A stretch of 64,000 bases of DNA from Halomicrococcus gelatinilyticus (GCA_024227995.1 CP100465.1:868001-932000); one strand, 5' to 3'. Shown: positions 9,529-19,235, numbered from the stretch's first letter. The notes: generated by a model from the sequence alone, not told the origin. Program-made: numbers and translations.

Positions 9529-10548
9529 ATGGCTGACGACGGTCAAGAATACGAGGTAGCTGTGGTCGGTGGGGGACCCGGCGGGCTCACCGCCGCCCTG
9601 TACACCACTCGACTCGGCCACGATACGGTGGTCGTGAACCGCGGCGGCGGTCGGGCCGCCATGATGGCAGAGACGCACAACGTCATCGGGGTCACGGAGG
9701 ACGTGTCCGGGATGGAGTTCCTCCAGACGGCCCGCGAACAGGTGAAGAACTACGGAGCCGACTACGTTCGAGGGTACATCGAGACTGCCGAGCGACGCGA
9801 CGACGGCCGCTTCCACCTGCACGGGGGCGACAACGACTTCGTCGCCGAGAAGGTCGTGCTCGCCACCGGTTTCACGGACGTACAACCCGACCCGCCCCTT
9901 CCGCCCACCGGACGGGGGCTTCACTACTGCGTTCACTGCGACGCCTACATGTTCGTCGACGAGTCGGTGTACGTGATGGGCGTCGGCGAGGCGGCCGCCC
10001 AGGTCGCCATGATACTGTTGAACTTCACCGACGACGTCGACCTGCTGACGCGTGGCGAGGAACCCCGGTGGAGCGACGAGACGAACCGGCAACTCCGGGC
10101 ACACCCGGTCGACGTCGTCCACGAGGAGGTCGTCGGCATCGAGAAGGACGACGACGGGTGGCTGTCGGGCATCGAGTTCGAGGACGGCCGCTTCCGGGAG
10201 TACCGTGGCGGCTTCCCCATGTACGGCTCGGACTACAACGCCGAACTGGTCGAGCAACTGGGCTGTGAACGCAACGACGACGGGACCGTCGTCGTCGACG
10301 ACGCGTTCGAGACCACCGTCGACGGCGTCTACGCTGTCGGCGACCTCACGCCCGGCCACAAGCAGATTCCGGTGGCGATGGGCGAAGGCGCGAACGCAGG
10401 CATCGACATCCACTACGACCTCCGGACCTTCCCGAAGTCGCTGGACGAGATCGAAGCGGAGGGCGACGTGGCGTCCGACGAGATACCGGGTATCGCCGAC
10501 GAGGTCCGCGAGGCGGCTCGCGAGTTCCGCGCCACCGGTGACGACTGA
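9529..10548 (+). CDS. Thioredoxin-reductase-like NAD(P)/FAD oxidoreductase
   Basis: 339 residues. FAD-binding GGGPGGLTAAL near residue 13, a second nucleotide-binding region around VYVMGVGEAAAQVA, and the C-terminal FAD motif TTVDGVYAVGDLTPGHKQ. A CxxC (CVHCD) sits where thioredoxin reductases have their redox-active pair, so disulfide reductase activity is possible. The body of the nucleotide domain differs from canonical TrxB (GVGEAA in place of GGGDSA), so the partner may not be thioredoxin. Monocistronic by spacing. Confidence 0.82.
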   Translation: MADDGQEYEVAVVGGGPGGLTAALYTTRLGHDTVVVNRGGGRAAMMAETHNVIGVTEDVSGMEFLQTAREQVKNYGADYVRGYIETAERRDDGRFHLHGGDNDFVAEKVVLATGFTDVQPDPPLPPTGRGLHYCVHCDAYMFVDESVYVMGVGEAAAQVAMILLNFTDDVDLLTRGEEPRWSDETNRQLRAHPVDVVHEEVVGIEKDDDGWLSGIEFEDGRFREYRGGFPMYGSDYNAELVEQLGCERNDDGTVVVDDAFETTVDGVYAVGDLTPGHKQIPVAMGEGANAGIDIHYDLRTFPKSLDEIEAEGDVASDEIPGIADEVREAAREFRATGDD

Positions 10549-10727
10549 CCGCCTGCCGACCGACGACGCGACCACCGGCAACGTGGCGGACGAGCACACG
10601 GGAGTCGTCCCGCAGACGACCTGGATTCCTACCGGGGGCCGGGTCTGCAGGTGCGACGTCCACGATGGCACGGCCGCTGTTTCTTCGGGCCACAGAACTA
10701 CGACGCCGGAGACCGTAGCAGACGGTG

Positions 10728-11219
10728 ATGAGCACCATCACCGGTCGGGGCGGCTTCTCGCGGGACGACCTGCCAGGACTGATCGCGGCGATCGTCGTCT
10801 GCGAGCTCGCGGGCATCGTCCCGTCGCTGCTCACGGCCGACGAGGTGGCGACGTGGTACACGACCATCCAGAAACCGGCGTTCACACCACCGAGCTGGGT
10901 GTTCGGGCCGGTGTGGACGACGCTGTACCTCCTGATGGGCGTCTCGCTGTACCTCGTCTGGCGCGGCGACGACAACCGGTTCGCGCTCGGTGCCTTCGCC
11001 GTCCAGCTCGGCCTGAACGCGGCGTGGACGCTCGTCTTCTTCGGCATGCGCTGGCCGGCGGGCGGGCTCGCGGTCATCGTCGCGCTGCTGGTCGCTATCG
11101 TCACGACCGTCGCCGGCGCGTGGCGCGTCGACCGACGGGCGGCGCTGCTGCTGGTGCCGTACCTCGCGTGGGTCGCGTTCGCCACGCTCCTCAACCTCCA
11201 GATCTGGCGGCTGAACTGA
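10728..11219 (+). CDS. tspO: TspO/MBR family membrane protein
   Basis: 163 residues with five predicted membrane helices. The hallmark sequence runs from KPAFTPPSWVFGPVWTTLY through GLNAAWTLVFFGMR to YLAWVAFATLLNLQIWRLN, matching tryptophan-rich sensory proteins that bind tetrapyrroles and modulate porphyrin or carotenoid responses. A GTG three bases upstream is also in frame; the ATG is preferred. Confidence 0.93.
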   Translation: MSTITGRGGFSRDDLPGLIAAIVVCELAGIVPSLLTADEVATWYTTIQKPAFTPPSWVFGPVWTTLYLLMGVSLYLVWRGDDNRFALGAFAVQLGLNAAWTLVFFGMRWPAGGLAVIVALLVAIVTTVAGAWRVDRRAALLLVPYLAWVAFATLLNLQIWRLN

Positions 11220-11307
11220 TTCAGACGCCATTTCTTCGGCCCGGTGGGTGCTGAACGCCGACCGAGTGCTTTTGCCCGGCGAGGGTGAACTCCGGCGGGG
11301 TGGGGAG

Positions 11308-11787
11308 ATGAACAGACGACAGTTCCTGCGGTACGTGGGGGTGACGGGCACCGTCGTTGCGCTGGCTGGCTGTTCGGCGCCGGGGGTGACTCCGGACGAG
11401 ACAACGACCGAACCAGAATTCACGGCGGGCGAGACCACCGGCACGACGACCGCCGGTGGCGACGGCGAAGTAACGGAAGTTGCGGCCGGCCCCGAAGGAC
11501 GACTCCGCTACGTCCCCGAGCGGGTCGAGATCTCCACCGGCGACACCGTCCGGTGGACGTTCGAGAGCCCTGGCCACAACGTGACGACGAAACCAGGGTC
11601 GTCGGAGAAGGTCGTCATCCCGGAGGCGGCCGAACCGTTCGGGTCCTACGAGGGCGACGCCCACTACAGCATCAACGAGGTGGGGACGACCTACGAGCAC
11701 ACGTTCACCGTCCCGGGGGAGTACGTCTACGTGTGCGCCCCGCACGCCGGCCAGGGGATGGTCGGAACGGTGGTCGTCTCCGAGTAG
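11308..11787 (+). CDS. Halocyanin-like blue copper lipoprotein
   Basis: 159 residues. A Tat/lipoprotein signal (RRQFLRYVG..ALAGC, Cys22) is followed by a Thr-rich linker and one cupredoxin domain. Copper ligands are all present: His90 in SPGHN, Cys143 and His146 in VCAPH, Met151 in QGM. It is thus an outer-face electron carrier. ATG 11308 follows a purine-rich GGGGTGGGGAG and starts the signal exactly, so the longer frame was trimmed. The next gene is a sulfite-oxidase-like enzyme, which could be its electron donor (inference). Confidence 0.92.
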   Translation: MNRRQFLRYVGVTGTVVALAGCSAPGVTPDETTTEPEFTAGETTGTTTAGGDGEVTEVAAGPEGRLRYVPERVEISTGDTVRWTFESPGHNVTTKPGSSEKVVIPEAAEPFGSYEGDAHYSINEVGTTYEHTFTVPGEYVYVCAPHAGQGMVGTVVVSE

Positions 11788-12009
11788 CGTCGTCCCGCGT
11801 TCCGCCCTCGGCGGCGGTCGCACTCACAGCCGCGTCCCGTCGGGGCCGCTCGACGTTCTCCGCAGGAGCAGCACCGCAGTCGTTCGCAGCGGCGTGCCGT
11901 TGCGACCGTCCCGAGCGCCGTTTCGTCCTCGGTTGCAGGGGGACGTGTTTTGGAATAACATGCGCTCGGATTCGACCAACAACCGCCCAGATTCGACCCC
12001 AGACGGATG

Positions 12010-12015
12010 TTTAAG
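12010..12015 (+). promoter_or_regulatory. TATA-like element before the sulfite-oxidase-like gene
   Basis: TTTAAG about 26-31 bases upstream of the ATG at 12041. Confidence 0.5.
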
Positions 12016-12040
12016 CGGAATCGTCTCGACGGTCCGAGGT

Positions 12041-13543
12041 ATGTCGGGGGAGGGCAACGACACTGACACGACGAGGCGAGAGCGGTACCTGAGCCGACGG
12101 AAGTACATGATGGCGGCGGGAACGCTCGCCGGCGTCGGCGTGCTGTCGGGTAACGCGGGAGGGCAGGAGACCACGACGACGCAGGGGACCACCGCGAACG
12201 GCGGCGGCCAGCAGAGGGCACCACCCCTGGAGGAGCAGTATCCGGGGCTGCGAATCCTCTCGCCGGAACCGGAGAACGCCGAGGCGGCACAACGAGGCAC
12301 GTACGAGAGCTTCATCACGCCACGGACGGAGCACTACATCCGCAACCACTATCCGACGCCGGAGATCGACGAGAGCGAGTGGACCATCTCGCTGACGGGG
12401 ATGGTCGACCAGGAGGTCGAGATATCGATGGACGAGCTCAAGAACGACTACTCGACCCGGACGGTCACGCACACGATGCAGTGCTCCGGGAACGGGCGGT
12501 CGTACTTCCAGCCGCAGGTCGGGGGCAACCAGTGGACGTTCGGGGCGGTCGGCAACACCGTCTGGACCGGCGCACCCATCAACGAGGTTCTGGAACGGTA
12601 CGGCGCGAACACCGACGACGACATGTGGCTCTCGGTGATGGGCGGCGACGCACCGGAGAGCGAGGACATCTTCACGCGCTCGATTCCGATGGAGAAGGTG
12701 ATGAACGACTGCCTGCTGGCCTACGAGATGAACGGCCGGCCGATGAACGACGACCACGGCTTCCCGGTGCGCCTGCTCGTCCCGGGGTGGTTCGGCAACA
12801 ACAACGTGAAATGGGTCGACCGGATGCACGTCATGGAGATGATGGTGTTCGGCGACGAGTGGGAGGAGGGCGACCAGCGGCTGTACACCCACTGGCAGCA
12901 GTACTCCTACCGCATCATCCCCGAGGACGAGGAGCTACAGCAGAACCGAGCTATCGAGGTGTTCGACACCCAGGAGCAGATGGACGTCCAGGAGATCGGC
13001 CAGCCGTACCTGTACGACCAGATGGTGAAGTCGATCATCGGCTATCCGAGCACGGACGCGACGATGACGCCGGGGCCTGGCGGGCAGGTCGAGGTCGTCG
13101 GCGTCGCGTGGGCGGGCGACGACAGGGTCCAGACGATCGAGGTCTCGACCAACGGGGGCGACTCCTGGAACGAGGCGGAGTTCTTCGGCCCGCAACTCGG
13201 GCCGTACGCCTGGCGGCAGTTCCGCTACGTCTGGTCGGACCCGGACCTGGGCGAGCACACGCTGTACTCCCGGGCCACCGACGAGAACGACCGCACCCAG
13301 CCCGCGACCATCTCCAGTCCGGACGAGGGGCTGCAGGGTATCACTGACGACCAGTACCCCTGGAACATCGACGGCTACGGCGCGACGGCCTACGAACCGC
13401 TCGGCGTGACCGTGACGGTCCAGCGCGGGGGCGACGGCGACGGCACGACGACCGGAGAGACGACGGGCGAGGGTCAGACCACGAGCGGGACGACTCCGAC
13501 CGATGGGATGACCGGAACGACCACGACGGACGGCGGGAGCTAG
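12041..13543 (+). CDS. Sulfite-oxidase-family molybdopterin oxidoreductase, Tat-exported
   Basis: 500 residues. The N-terminus SRRKYMMAAGTLAGVGVLSG is a Tat signal. The Mo-pterin domain contains Cys148 in HTMQCSGNGR, the molybdenum ligand, and further family motifs VWTGAPINEVLERYG, LAYEMNGRPMNDDHGFPVRLLVPG and NNVKWVDRM. A dimerisation/Ig-like domain follows (VEVVGVAWAGDDRVQTIEVS). The C-terminus is a Thr/Gly-rich low-complexity tail. It acts outside the membrane; sulfite is the family substrate but not proven here. The 3' end overlaps the convergent FKBP gene by four bases. Confidence 0.9.
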   Translation: MSGEGNDTDTTRRERYLSRRKYMMAAGTLAGVGVLSGNAGGQETTTTQGTTANGGGQQRAPPLEEQYPGLRILSPEPENAEAAQRGTYESFITPRTEHYIRNHYPTPEIDESEWTISLTGMVDQEVEISMDELKNDYSTRTVTHTMQCSGNGRSYFQPQVGGNQWTFGAVGNTVWTGAPINEVLERYGANTDDDMWLSVMGGDAPESEDIFTRSIPMEKVMNDCLLAYEMNGRPMNDDHGFPVRLLVPGWFGNNNVKWVDRMHVMEMMVFGDEWEEGDQRLYTHWQQYSYRIIPEDEELQQNRAIEVFDTQEQMDVQEIGQPYLYDQMVKSIIGYPSTDATMTPGPGGQVEVVGVAWAGDDRVQTIEVSTNGGDSWNEAEFFGPQLGPYAWRQFRYVWSDPDLGEHTLYSRATDENDRTQPATISSPDEGLQGITDDQYPWNIDGYGATAYEPLGVTVTVQRGGDGDGTTTGETTGEGQTTSGTTPTDGMTGTTTTDGGS

Positions 13544-14019
13544 TCCCGCGACTCCTCGCCGCCGTGGGCCTCAAGCACGCGGATCTCTAGCTCCACGGGC
13601 TCACCCGCGAGTTCGTGGTTGAAGTCCACCGTCACCGTCTCCTCGCCCACGTCGACGATCCAGCCGGTCTGTCCCGCGTCGCTGCGGACGAGGTCGCCCT
13701 CCTCCGCGGTCTCGCCGCTACGCTCCTCCAGCTCGTCGCGCGACATCTCGACGACCTTCTCCTCGCTGTACTCGCCGAAGGCCTCCTCGGGGTCGAGTTC
13801 GACGGTCCGCTCCTCACCCACGTCCATCGACTGTACCGCCTCGTCGAACCCGTCGATGACCGTCTCCTCGCCCACGCGGAACTCCAGGGGCCTGTAGTCG
13901 CGGTCGTCGTGGTAGATGCCCGCGTCCATCGCGACGTCCACGTCGGTCGTGTCGAACACCGACCCGTCCGAGAGTCGGCCGACGTAGTGGACCACCGCGA
14001 CGCGGCCTGGTTCGACCAT
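13540..14019 (-). CDS. FKBP-type peptidyl-prolyl isomerase, SlyD-like
   Basis: 159 residues. FKBP half: VAVVHYVGRLSDGSVFDTTD and PLEFRVGEETVIDGFDEAV; an inserted flap of about 70 residues (FGEYSEEKVVEMSRDEL) is the IF chaperone domain of archaeal SlyD-type proteins; then VDFNHELAGEPVELEIRVLE returns to the FKBP fold. Helps fold proteins by proline isomerisation. Start at MVEPGR; the longer upstream frame has no homologous character. Confidence 0.92.
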   Translation of the reverse strand: MVEPGRVAVVHYVGRLSDGSVFDTTDVDVAMDAGIYHDDRDYRPLEFRVGEETVIDGFDEAVQSMDVGEERTVELDPEEAFGEYSEEKVVEMSRDELEERSGETAEEGDLVRSDAGQTGWIVDVGEETVTVDFNHELAGEPVELEIRVLEAHGGEESRD

Positions 14020-14221
14020 ACCCCCGACACGACGGCGAGCGTCTTCAGTTCTCGGGCGGCCCGTCGGTGGGTCCAGGACATGCTGTGCAGGGCTCGAACG
14101 GTTGGGCTGGCGAACGCCCTGAACCGGCGGCTTCCACGGACGCTCGACCGGACGGCGCGCTCCGCCCTCCGGGCCGACGACTCCACAACCACTATCTTGT
14201 CCGGGAGTTGACCCGTTCTCC

Positions 14222-14887
14222 ATGGCGCAGGAACTTGGTCCCCTCGCTCGAACGCTGTCGCTACCGTACTACGACGCCGCCCTCCCGGCGCACGACCGCT
14301 TCCACGCCGAGCGCGTCCGCGACCTGGCGGTTCGTCTCGCGGGCGAGTGCGAGCGAAGCGTCGATGAGGACGTCCTCACTGCGGCGGCCTGGCTCCACGA
14401 CGTCGGTCGACCGCTGGAACGGTCGGGTGAGATCGACGACCACGACGAATGGGGCGCAGAAGAGGCCGAAGAGCTCCTCGCGACCGAAGGGGTGCCGGCC
14501 GACCGGGTCGACGCCGTCACCGACTGCATCCGGACGCACAGCATCCGGGCGAGCTCCCCGGAGCCGGAGACGATCGAGGCGAAGCTCCTCTTCGACGCGG
14601 ACAAGCTGGACGCTGCCGGCGCGCGCGGTATCGTCCGCATGGCCTGCATCGTCGGCGAGCGGTCCGGACGGGCGGGCGAAAAGTACGCGGTTATCGACGA
14701 CGCGTCTGCCCACGGAACCGCGACGTCGGACCTCCCGGACGTCGCGTTGCTCCGGGAGTGGTCGAGGGAGCGCCTGGACGCGCTGTACACGTCGCCCGGA
14801 CGTCGTCTCGGAGAGTCCCGGTGGCGGTTCATGGAGGAGTTCTTCGCCCGGTTCGAGAGCGAGATCGGGGTCGGAGCGGAGCAGTAG
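14222..14887 (+). CDS. HD-domain phosphohydrolase
   Basis: 221 residues. Metal site: His in HDRFHAERV (about residues 24-28), the HD pair in AAWLHDVGRP (59-60), DDHDEWGAEEAEELL with further His, and an Asp in LLFDADKLDA. This is the layout of small HD hydrolases related to YedJ/nucleotide phosphohydrolases. Substrate not assignable. Confidence 0.85.
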   Translation: MAQELGPLARTLSLPYYDAALPAHDRFHAERVRDLAVRLAGECERSVDEDVLTAAAWLHDVGRPLERSGEIDDHDEWGAEEAEELLATEGVPADRVDAVTDCIRTHSIRASSPEPETIEAKLLFDADKLDAAGARGIVRMACIVGERSGRAGEKYAVIDDASAHGTATSDLPDVALLREWSRERLDALYTSPGRRLGESRWRFMEEFFARFESEIGVGAEQ

Positions 14888-14965
14888 CTCGCTTCGGACG
14901 CGACCCGCGCGGCCGTCGACGGGGGATTCGACATTCTTTTGCACGCGCCTCGGGGAGTGTCGGGC

Positions 14966-16357
14966 ATGACAGCAGACACGTTCGGGCCGCTGTACGCCGT
15001 CTCGCCGCTCGACGGCCGGTACGCCGGCCGGACCGCACCGCTGCGCGAGTACGCCAGCGAGGCCGCGCTCATGCGCGCTCGCGTGCGCGTCGAGGTCGAG
15101 TATCTCGTCGCGCTCGCCGACCTCGACGCGACGCCGCTTTCACTCGACACCGACGAGCGCGACACGCTGCGTGCGCTCTACGAGGAGTTCGACGAGGACG
15201 ACGCCCAGGTCGTCAAGGCGCTGGAGACGGAGGGGTACGCCGGCTACGCCGCGACCAACCACGACGTGAAAGCGGTGGAGTACTTCATCCGCTACGCCGC
15301 CCCCGACGACCTGGAGCGCATCACCCCGTGGATCCACTTCGCGCTGACGAGCGAGGACGTGAACAACCTCGCCCATCGACTGCTCGTCGGGCCCGCCGTC
15401 GAGGACGTGTTGCTGCCCGAGCTGGCGACCGTGCGCGACGAACTCGTCGACATGGCCCACGAGTACGGCGACGTCCCGATGCTCGCGCGCACCCACGGCC
15501 AGCCCGCGACGCCGACGACGTTCGGCAAGGAGATGGCCGTCTACGCCGCCCGCGTCGGCCGCGCGATGGGGCGCATCGAGCGCGCCGCAGAGTCGCTCTC
15601 CGGAAAGCTGGCTGGCGCGAGCGGCACCTTCGCCGCCCACGTCGCCGCCTACCCGGACGTCGACTGGCGGGCGTTCTCCCGCGAGTTCGTGACCGGCCTC
15701 GGCCTCGAGCACACCGAACTCACCACGCAGGTCAACCCGTGCGACGACCTCGCCGCCCTGTTCGACGCGCTGCGCGGCGTCAACAACGCCTTACTCGACC
15801 TCGACCGCGACATGTGGCTCTACGTCAGCGACCGCTACCTCGGCCAGGAGGCGACCGAGGGCGAGACGGGGTCGTCGACGATGCCCCACAAGGTCAACCC
15901 CATCGACTTCGAGAACAGCGAAGGCAACCTCTCGAAGGCCAACTCCGACCTCACCTTCCTCGCGGACTACGTCACCACCTCCCGCCTGCAGCGCGACCTC
16001 TCGGACTCGACGGTGAAGCGCAACGTCGGCTCTGCGTTCGCCTACTGCCTGCTCGGCTACGTCAAGACGCAGGCCGGCCTCGGGAAGGTCGTCCCCAACG
16101 AGGCGGTCATGCGCGAGGAACTCGACGCCACGCCCGAGATCATCGGCGAAGCGGTCCAGACCATCCTCCGCCGCGAGGGACACGGCGACGCCTACGAACG
16201 CGTCAAGGACCTCACCCGCGGCCAGCGCGTCACCCTCGACGACTTCCAGGCCCTCTTCGACGACCTCGACGTGAGCGAGGACGTGCGCGCCGAACTCAAG
16301 GCGCTCACGCCCACGGGGTACACCGGCGTCGCCGCCGACCTGGCGGACACGAACTAG
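14966..16357 (+). CDS. purB: Adenylosuccinate lyase
   Basis: 463 residues. Catalyses two fumarate-releasing steps of purine synthesis (SAICAR and adenylosuccinate cleavage). N-terminal LYAVSPLDGRYAGRTAPL, the conserved TSEDVNNLAH, ARTHGQPATPTTFGKE with the catalytic His, and the superfamily signature GSSTMPHKVNPIDFEN around residue 305. Length is normal. Start at the ATG after a GGGAGTG stretch. Confidence 0.96.
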   Translation: MTADTFGPLYAVSPLDGRYAGRTAPLREYASEAALMRARVRVEVEYLVALADLDATPLSLDTDERDTLRALYEEFDEDDAQVVKALETEGYAGYAATNHDVKAVEYFIRYAAPDDLERITPWIHFALTSEDVNNLAHRLLVGPAVEDVLLPELATVRDELVDMAHEYGDVPMLARTHGQPATPTTFGKEMAVYAARVGRAMGRIERAAESLSGKLAGASGTFAAHVAAYPDVDWRAFSREFVTGLGLEHTELTTQVNPCDDLAALFDALRGVNNALLDLDRDMWLYVSDRYLGQEATEGETGSSTMPHKVNPIDFENSEGNLSKANSDLTFLADYVTTSRLQRDLSDSTVKRNVGSAFAYCLLGYVKTQAGLGKVVPNEAVMREELDATPEIIGEAVQTILRREGHGDAYERVKDLTRGQRVTLDDFQALFDDLDVSEDVRAELKALTPTGYTGVAADLADTN

Positions 16358-16370
16358 CGCCGACACTTCC

Positions 16371-16375
16371 TTTTT
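16371..16375 (+). terminator. Possible oligo-T terminator after purB
   Basis: A T5 run 14 bases after the purB stop. Short, hence low confidence. Confidence 0.25.
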
Positions 16376-16400
16376 GTCTGCTGCCGTCGTCCACGGCCCC

Positions 16401-17069
16401 ATGGGGGACTCGAAGTTCCAGGGGGTACGACGTCCAGCACTGCTCGCCGCCGCGGCGGCGACGTACTGGTTCCTCGTCCGCCGGTGGCACCTGCGGTGGG
16501 GGACGGACGGCGACGAGGCGACGCGGTACCTGCCCGGCGACGCCATCATCCCGGAGCCGGCGACCGAGGCGACCCACGCCGTCACCGTGGACGCACCGCC
16601 GGCCGACGTCTGGCCGTGGCTGGTCCAGATGGGGCAGGACCGCGGCGGCTTCTACAGCTACGAGGCGCTGGAGAACCTCGTCGGCGCCGACATCCACAAC
16701 GTCGACCGCGTCGTCCCGGAGTGGCAGGAGCGCGAGGTGGGCGACACCGTCCGCCTGGCCCCGCCGGACTACCCGGTCGACAACCCCGACTCCCGGCCGA
16801 CGGTCGCCGTCGTCGAACCCGAGCGCGCGCTCGTGCTCCGGTCGCCCGTCGACCCGCCGAACTACACCTGGGCGTTCGTCCTCGACCCGGCCGACGGCGC
16901 AACCCGACTCGTCGTCCGGTTCCGCACCCGCGAGCAGGAAAGCCTGGGGTCGACGCTCGCGGAGTACCTGTTCTGGGAACCGGCCCACTTCGTCATGGAG
17001 CGCAAGATGCTGCTGGGAATCAAGGAGCGGGTCGAATCGTCGGACGGGGAACGGGAGCCGCAGGCGTGA
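16401..17069 (+). CDS. SRPBCC-fold protein with N-terminal hydrophobic segment
   Basis: 222 residues. A short hydrophobic N-terminus (LLAAAAATYWFLV) precedes a START/polyketide-cyclase-like domain recognisable by ATHAVTVDAPPADVWPWLVQMGQDRGGFYSYE, which is the usual opening beta strand and helix of this fold with a W-P-W-L-V-Q-M-G core. Such proteins bind hydrophobic ligands. Function unknown. It follows purB by 43 bases. Confidence 0.75.
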   Translation: MGDSKFQGVRRPALLAAAAATYWFLVRRWHLRWGTDGDEATRYLPGDAIIPEPATEATHAVTVDAPPADVWPWLVQMGQDRGGFYSYEALENLVGADIHNVDRVVPEWQEREVGDTVRLAPPDYPVDNPDSRPTVAVVEPERALVLRSPVDPPNYTWAFVLDPADGATRLVVRFRTREQESLGSTLAEYLFWEPAHFVMERKMLLGIKERVESSDGEREPQA

Positions 17070-17322
17070 ACTGACGGCGAGGGGGCTGGTCGTCGCAGCG
17101 GTCCCCGTGCTGAGGTTCAAGTAGGAGAACGAGACCACGGAACGACGTGCTCGCCGACTGGTTTGCCGTCCTCGTCGCGTTCGTCGCGTCCGCAAGCGTT
17201 CCGACCGACGTCAGAACGCGGCACCGCCGGCGGACAGACTCCCGGTCCACACGACGGAGGTCCGCCGGTGAGAGTCCGACGGCTCGAACGCTCGACCGGC
17301 CACCCCCTGAATGAAGCGACGC

Positions 17323-18384
17323 TCACTCGACGAGGGTCCGTAGCGTCTCCTCGACCGCCCCAGCGGCTGTTTCGACCTCGTCCACGCGCACGTACTCCCG
17401 CGGCGCGTGCGCGACGGCACCGTCGTCGTCGGCCAGGTACCCGGGCCCGAACACCACCGTCGGGGCGTCCGCGGCGAAGTACGACGCTTCGGTCGCAGCG
17501 GTGAACGGGCGCACCTCACCGCCGTTTGCCTCGAGGAGCGCCTCCACGAGCGGGTCGTCCGCGTCCGTCTCGAACGGGCCGAGGAACGGCGTGTCGCGGT
17601 CGGTGAGGTCGACCGCGACCGCCACGTCGTCCGGCGCGGCGGCGCGCAGATGCGTCTCCAGCCCGGCTCGGAACTCCTCGGCACCCTCCGGCGGCACGCT
17701 CCGGCGGTCGACGACGAACGACGCCGAGGCGGGCACCTGGTTGGTCGCCGTGCCACCCTCCACCGTCGTCGGCGTCAGGGTTGCTGGCCCGAGCGCCGGA
17801 TGCGGTTCGTCGTCGTCGAACGAGTCGAGCGCGTCGAGGACGGGCGCGAGCGCGCGGACGGCGTTGACGCCCTCCTCGGGGCTCGCGGCGTGAGCGTTCG
17901 CGCCGGACAGCGAGACGGTCGCCTGGAAGCGCCCCTTCGCGGCGTTGCAGACGTCGAGACCGGTCGGTTCGCCGACGACGACGGCGTCGGCAGCGAGGTC
18001 GAGGGCGTCGGCCCCCGTCGAGAGCGTCTCCTCGTCGGGGGTGACGGCGAGCGTCACCTTCCCTTCCGTGGGGTCGACGGCGAGGAAGGCGGCGAGGAGT
18101 GCCGCGAGCGGTCCCTTGGCGTCGCAGGACCCGCGTCCGCGGATCACGTCGCCGTCGCGCTCGAACGGGACGTGCGGCGGGACGGTGTCGATATGCGTGT
18201 TCAAGACGACGTGGGGGCGGCCGGACCCCCGGGTGGCGAGGACGTTGCCGGCGTCGTCGACCGTCGCGTCGTGGCCGTGGTCGGCCAGGGTCTCGACCAG
18301 CAGTTCCCGCATCGGTCCGACCGCCTCGTGGGAGGGCGTCCGGACCGCGTCTTCGAGGAAGCTGATGGGGTCGAAACCGGTCAT
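17323..18384 (-). CDS. dapE: Succinyl-diaminopimelate desuccinylase-like M20 peptidase
   Basis: 353 residues. Releases succinate from N-succinyl-LL-diaminopimelate. M20 metal-site motifs are present: NTHIDTVPPH with the first His and Asp, GRGSCDAKGPLAA with the bridging Asp, TPDEET with the catalytic Glu pair, and a dimerisation domain from about residue 160. Family members also hydrolyse acetyl-ornithine or acetyl-lysine; the assignment rests on being the last gene of the dap operon, whose stop-start overlap with dapF is four bases. Confidence 0.85.
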   Translation of the reverse strand: MTGFDPISFLEDAVRTPSHEAVGPMRELLVETLADHGHDATVDDAGNVLATRGSGRPHVVLNTHIDTVPPHVPFERDGDVIRGRGSCDAKGPLAALLAAFLAVDPTEGKVTLAVTPDEETLSTGADALDLAADAVVVGEPTGLDVCNAAKGRFQATVSLSGANAHAASPEEGVNAVRALAPVLDALDSFDDDEPHPALGPATLTPTTVEGGTATNQVPASASFVVDRRSVPPEGAEEFRAGLETHLRAAAPDDVAVAVDLTDRDTPFLGPFETDADDPLVEALLEANGGEVRPFTAATEASYFAADAPTVVFGPGYLADDDGAVAHAPREYVRVDEVETAAGAVEETLRTLVE

Positions 18385-19235
18385 GCCTCCGAGTCCATCC
18401 GGCCGGGCGACGGCGCGTCGATCTCGTCCTCGAACTCCCGGACGACGGGGCCGGAGAGGGTGGCGACGTCGCCGTCGAACGTGACTGCCAGGTCACCGCC
18501 GGGCGGCGAGACGGCGACGCTGGCGGCGTCGGTCAGTCCGAGTCGGCGGGCGACGGCGGCCACGGCGACGGCACCGGTGCCACAGGAGTCGGTCTCGCCC
18601 TCGACGCCGCGCTCGAAGGTGCGCTGGTCGAACGCGGCGTCGCCGGCCCGCGACGCGAAGGTGACGTTCGCGCCCTCGGGGAAGACGTCCGCGTGCCGGA
18701 TTTCGGGAGCATCCTGTTCGACAGTGACGTCGTCGACGTCGTCGACGAACGCGACGGCGTGGGGGACGCCCGTGTTCACCGCCGTCACGACGTGGTCGCC
18801 GACGCGCTCCTCGACGAGGGGTTCGTCGCGGGCCAGCGGGACGTCGGCGGGCGCGAACGACGGCGCGCCCATCTCGACGGCCGCCTCGCTCTCGACCGCC
18901 TGGCCGTCGTCGACGGTCGCGTGTCGCGTGCCGGCCAGCGTGTCGATCATCACCTCGTCGGCGCCGGTGCGGTTGGCGGCCCAGTGGGCGGTACAGCGCG
19001 CTCCGTTGCCGCACATCGCGGCGGTGCTGCCGTCAGGCTGGACGAGCGTCATGACGACGCGCGGGGGGCTGTACGCCGGTTCGAGCGCGAGGAAGAGCAC
19101 GCCGTCGGCGCCGACGCCGCGCTGGCGGTCGCAGACCGAGCGGGCGAAGGCGTAGCGGTCCTCGACCGTGGTGGCGGCGTCCACGACGACGAAGTCGTTG
19201 CCGGTGCCGTGGTACTTCTCGAAGGGGACGCTCAC
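18381..19235 (-). CDS. dapF: Diaminopimelate epimerase
   Basis: 284 residues. Converts LL- to meso-diaminopimelate. KYHGTGNDFVVVDA opens the N-terminal half; the two catalytic cysteines are Cys75 (MCGNGARC) and Cys218 (DSCGTGAVAVA), in the expected symmetry-related positions. Overlaps lysA upstream and dapE downstream by four bases each, so translation is probably coupled. Confidence 0.95.
   Translation of the reverse strand: MSVPFEKYHGTGNDFVVVDAATTVEDRYAFARSVCDRQRGVGADGVLFLALEPAYSPPRVVMTLVQPDGSTAAMCGNGARCTAHWAANRTGADEVMIDTLAGTRHATVDDGQAVESEAAVEMGAPSFAPADVPLARDEPLVEERVGDHVVTAVNTGVPHAVAFVDDVDDVTVEQDAPEIRHADVFPEGANVTFASRAGDAAFDQRTFERGVEGETDSCGTGAVAVAAVARRLGLTDAASVAVSPPGGDLAVTFDGDVATLSGPVVREFEDEIDAPSPGRMDSEA

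Noticed and set aside
14449..17124. An 891-codon plus-strand frame
   Set aside because: It runs across purB and the SRPBCC gene in another frame, is Arg/Gly-rich, and has no family motifs; a GC-rich codon-bias shadow. The same applies to the long frames at 435-1835, 1522-2736, 2877-3953, 17407-19155, 19352-20569, 20590-21672, 52229-53980, 54196-55821, 56017-58362 and 58288-60933.
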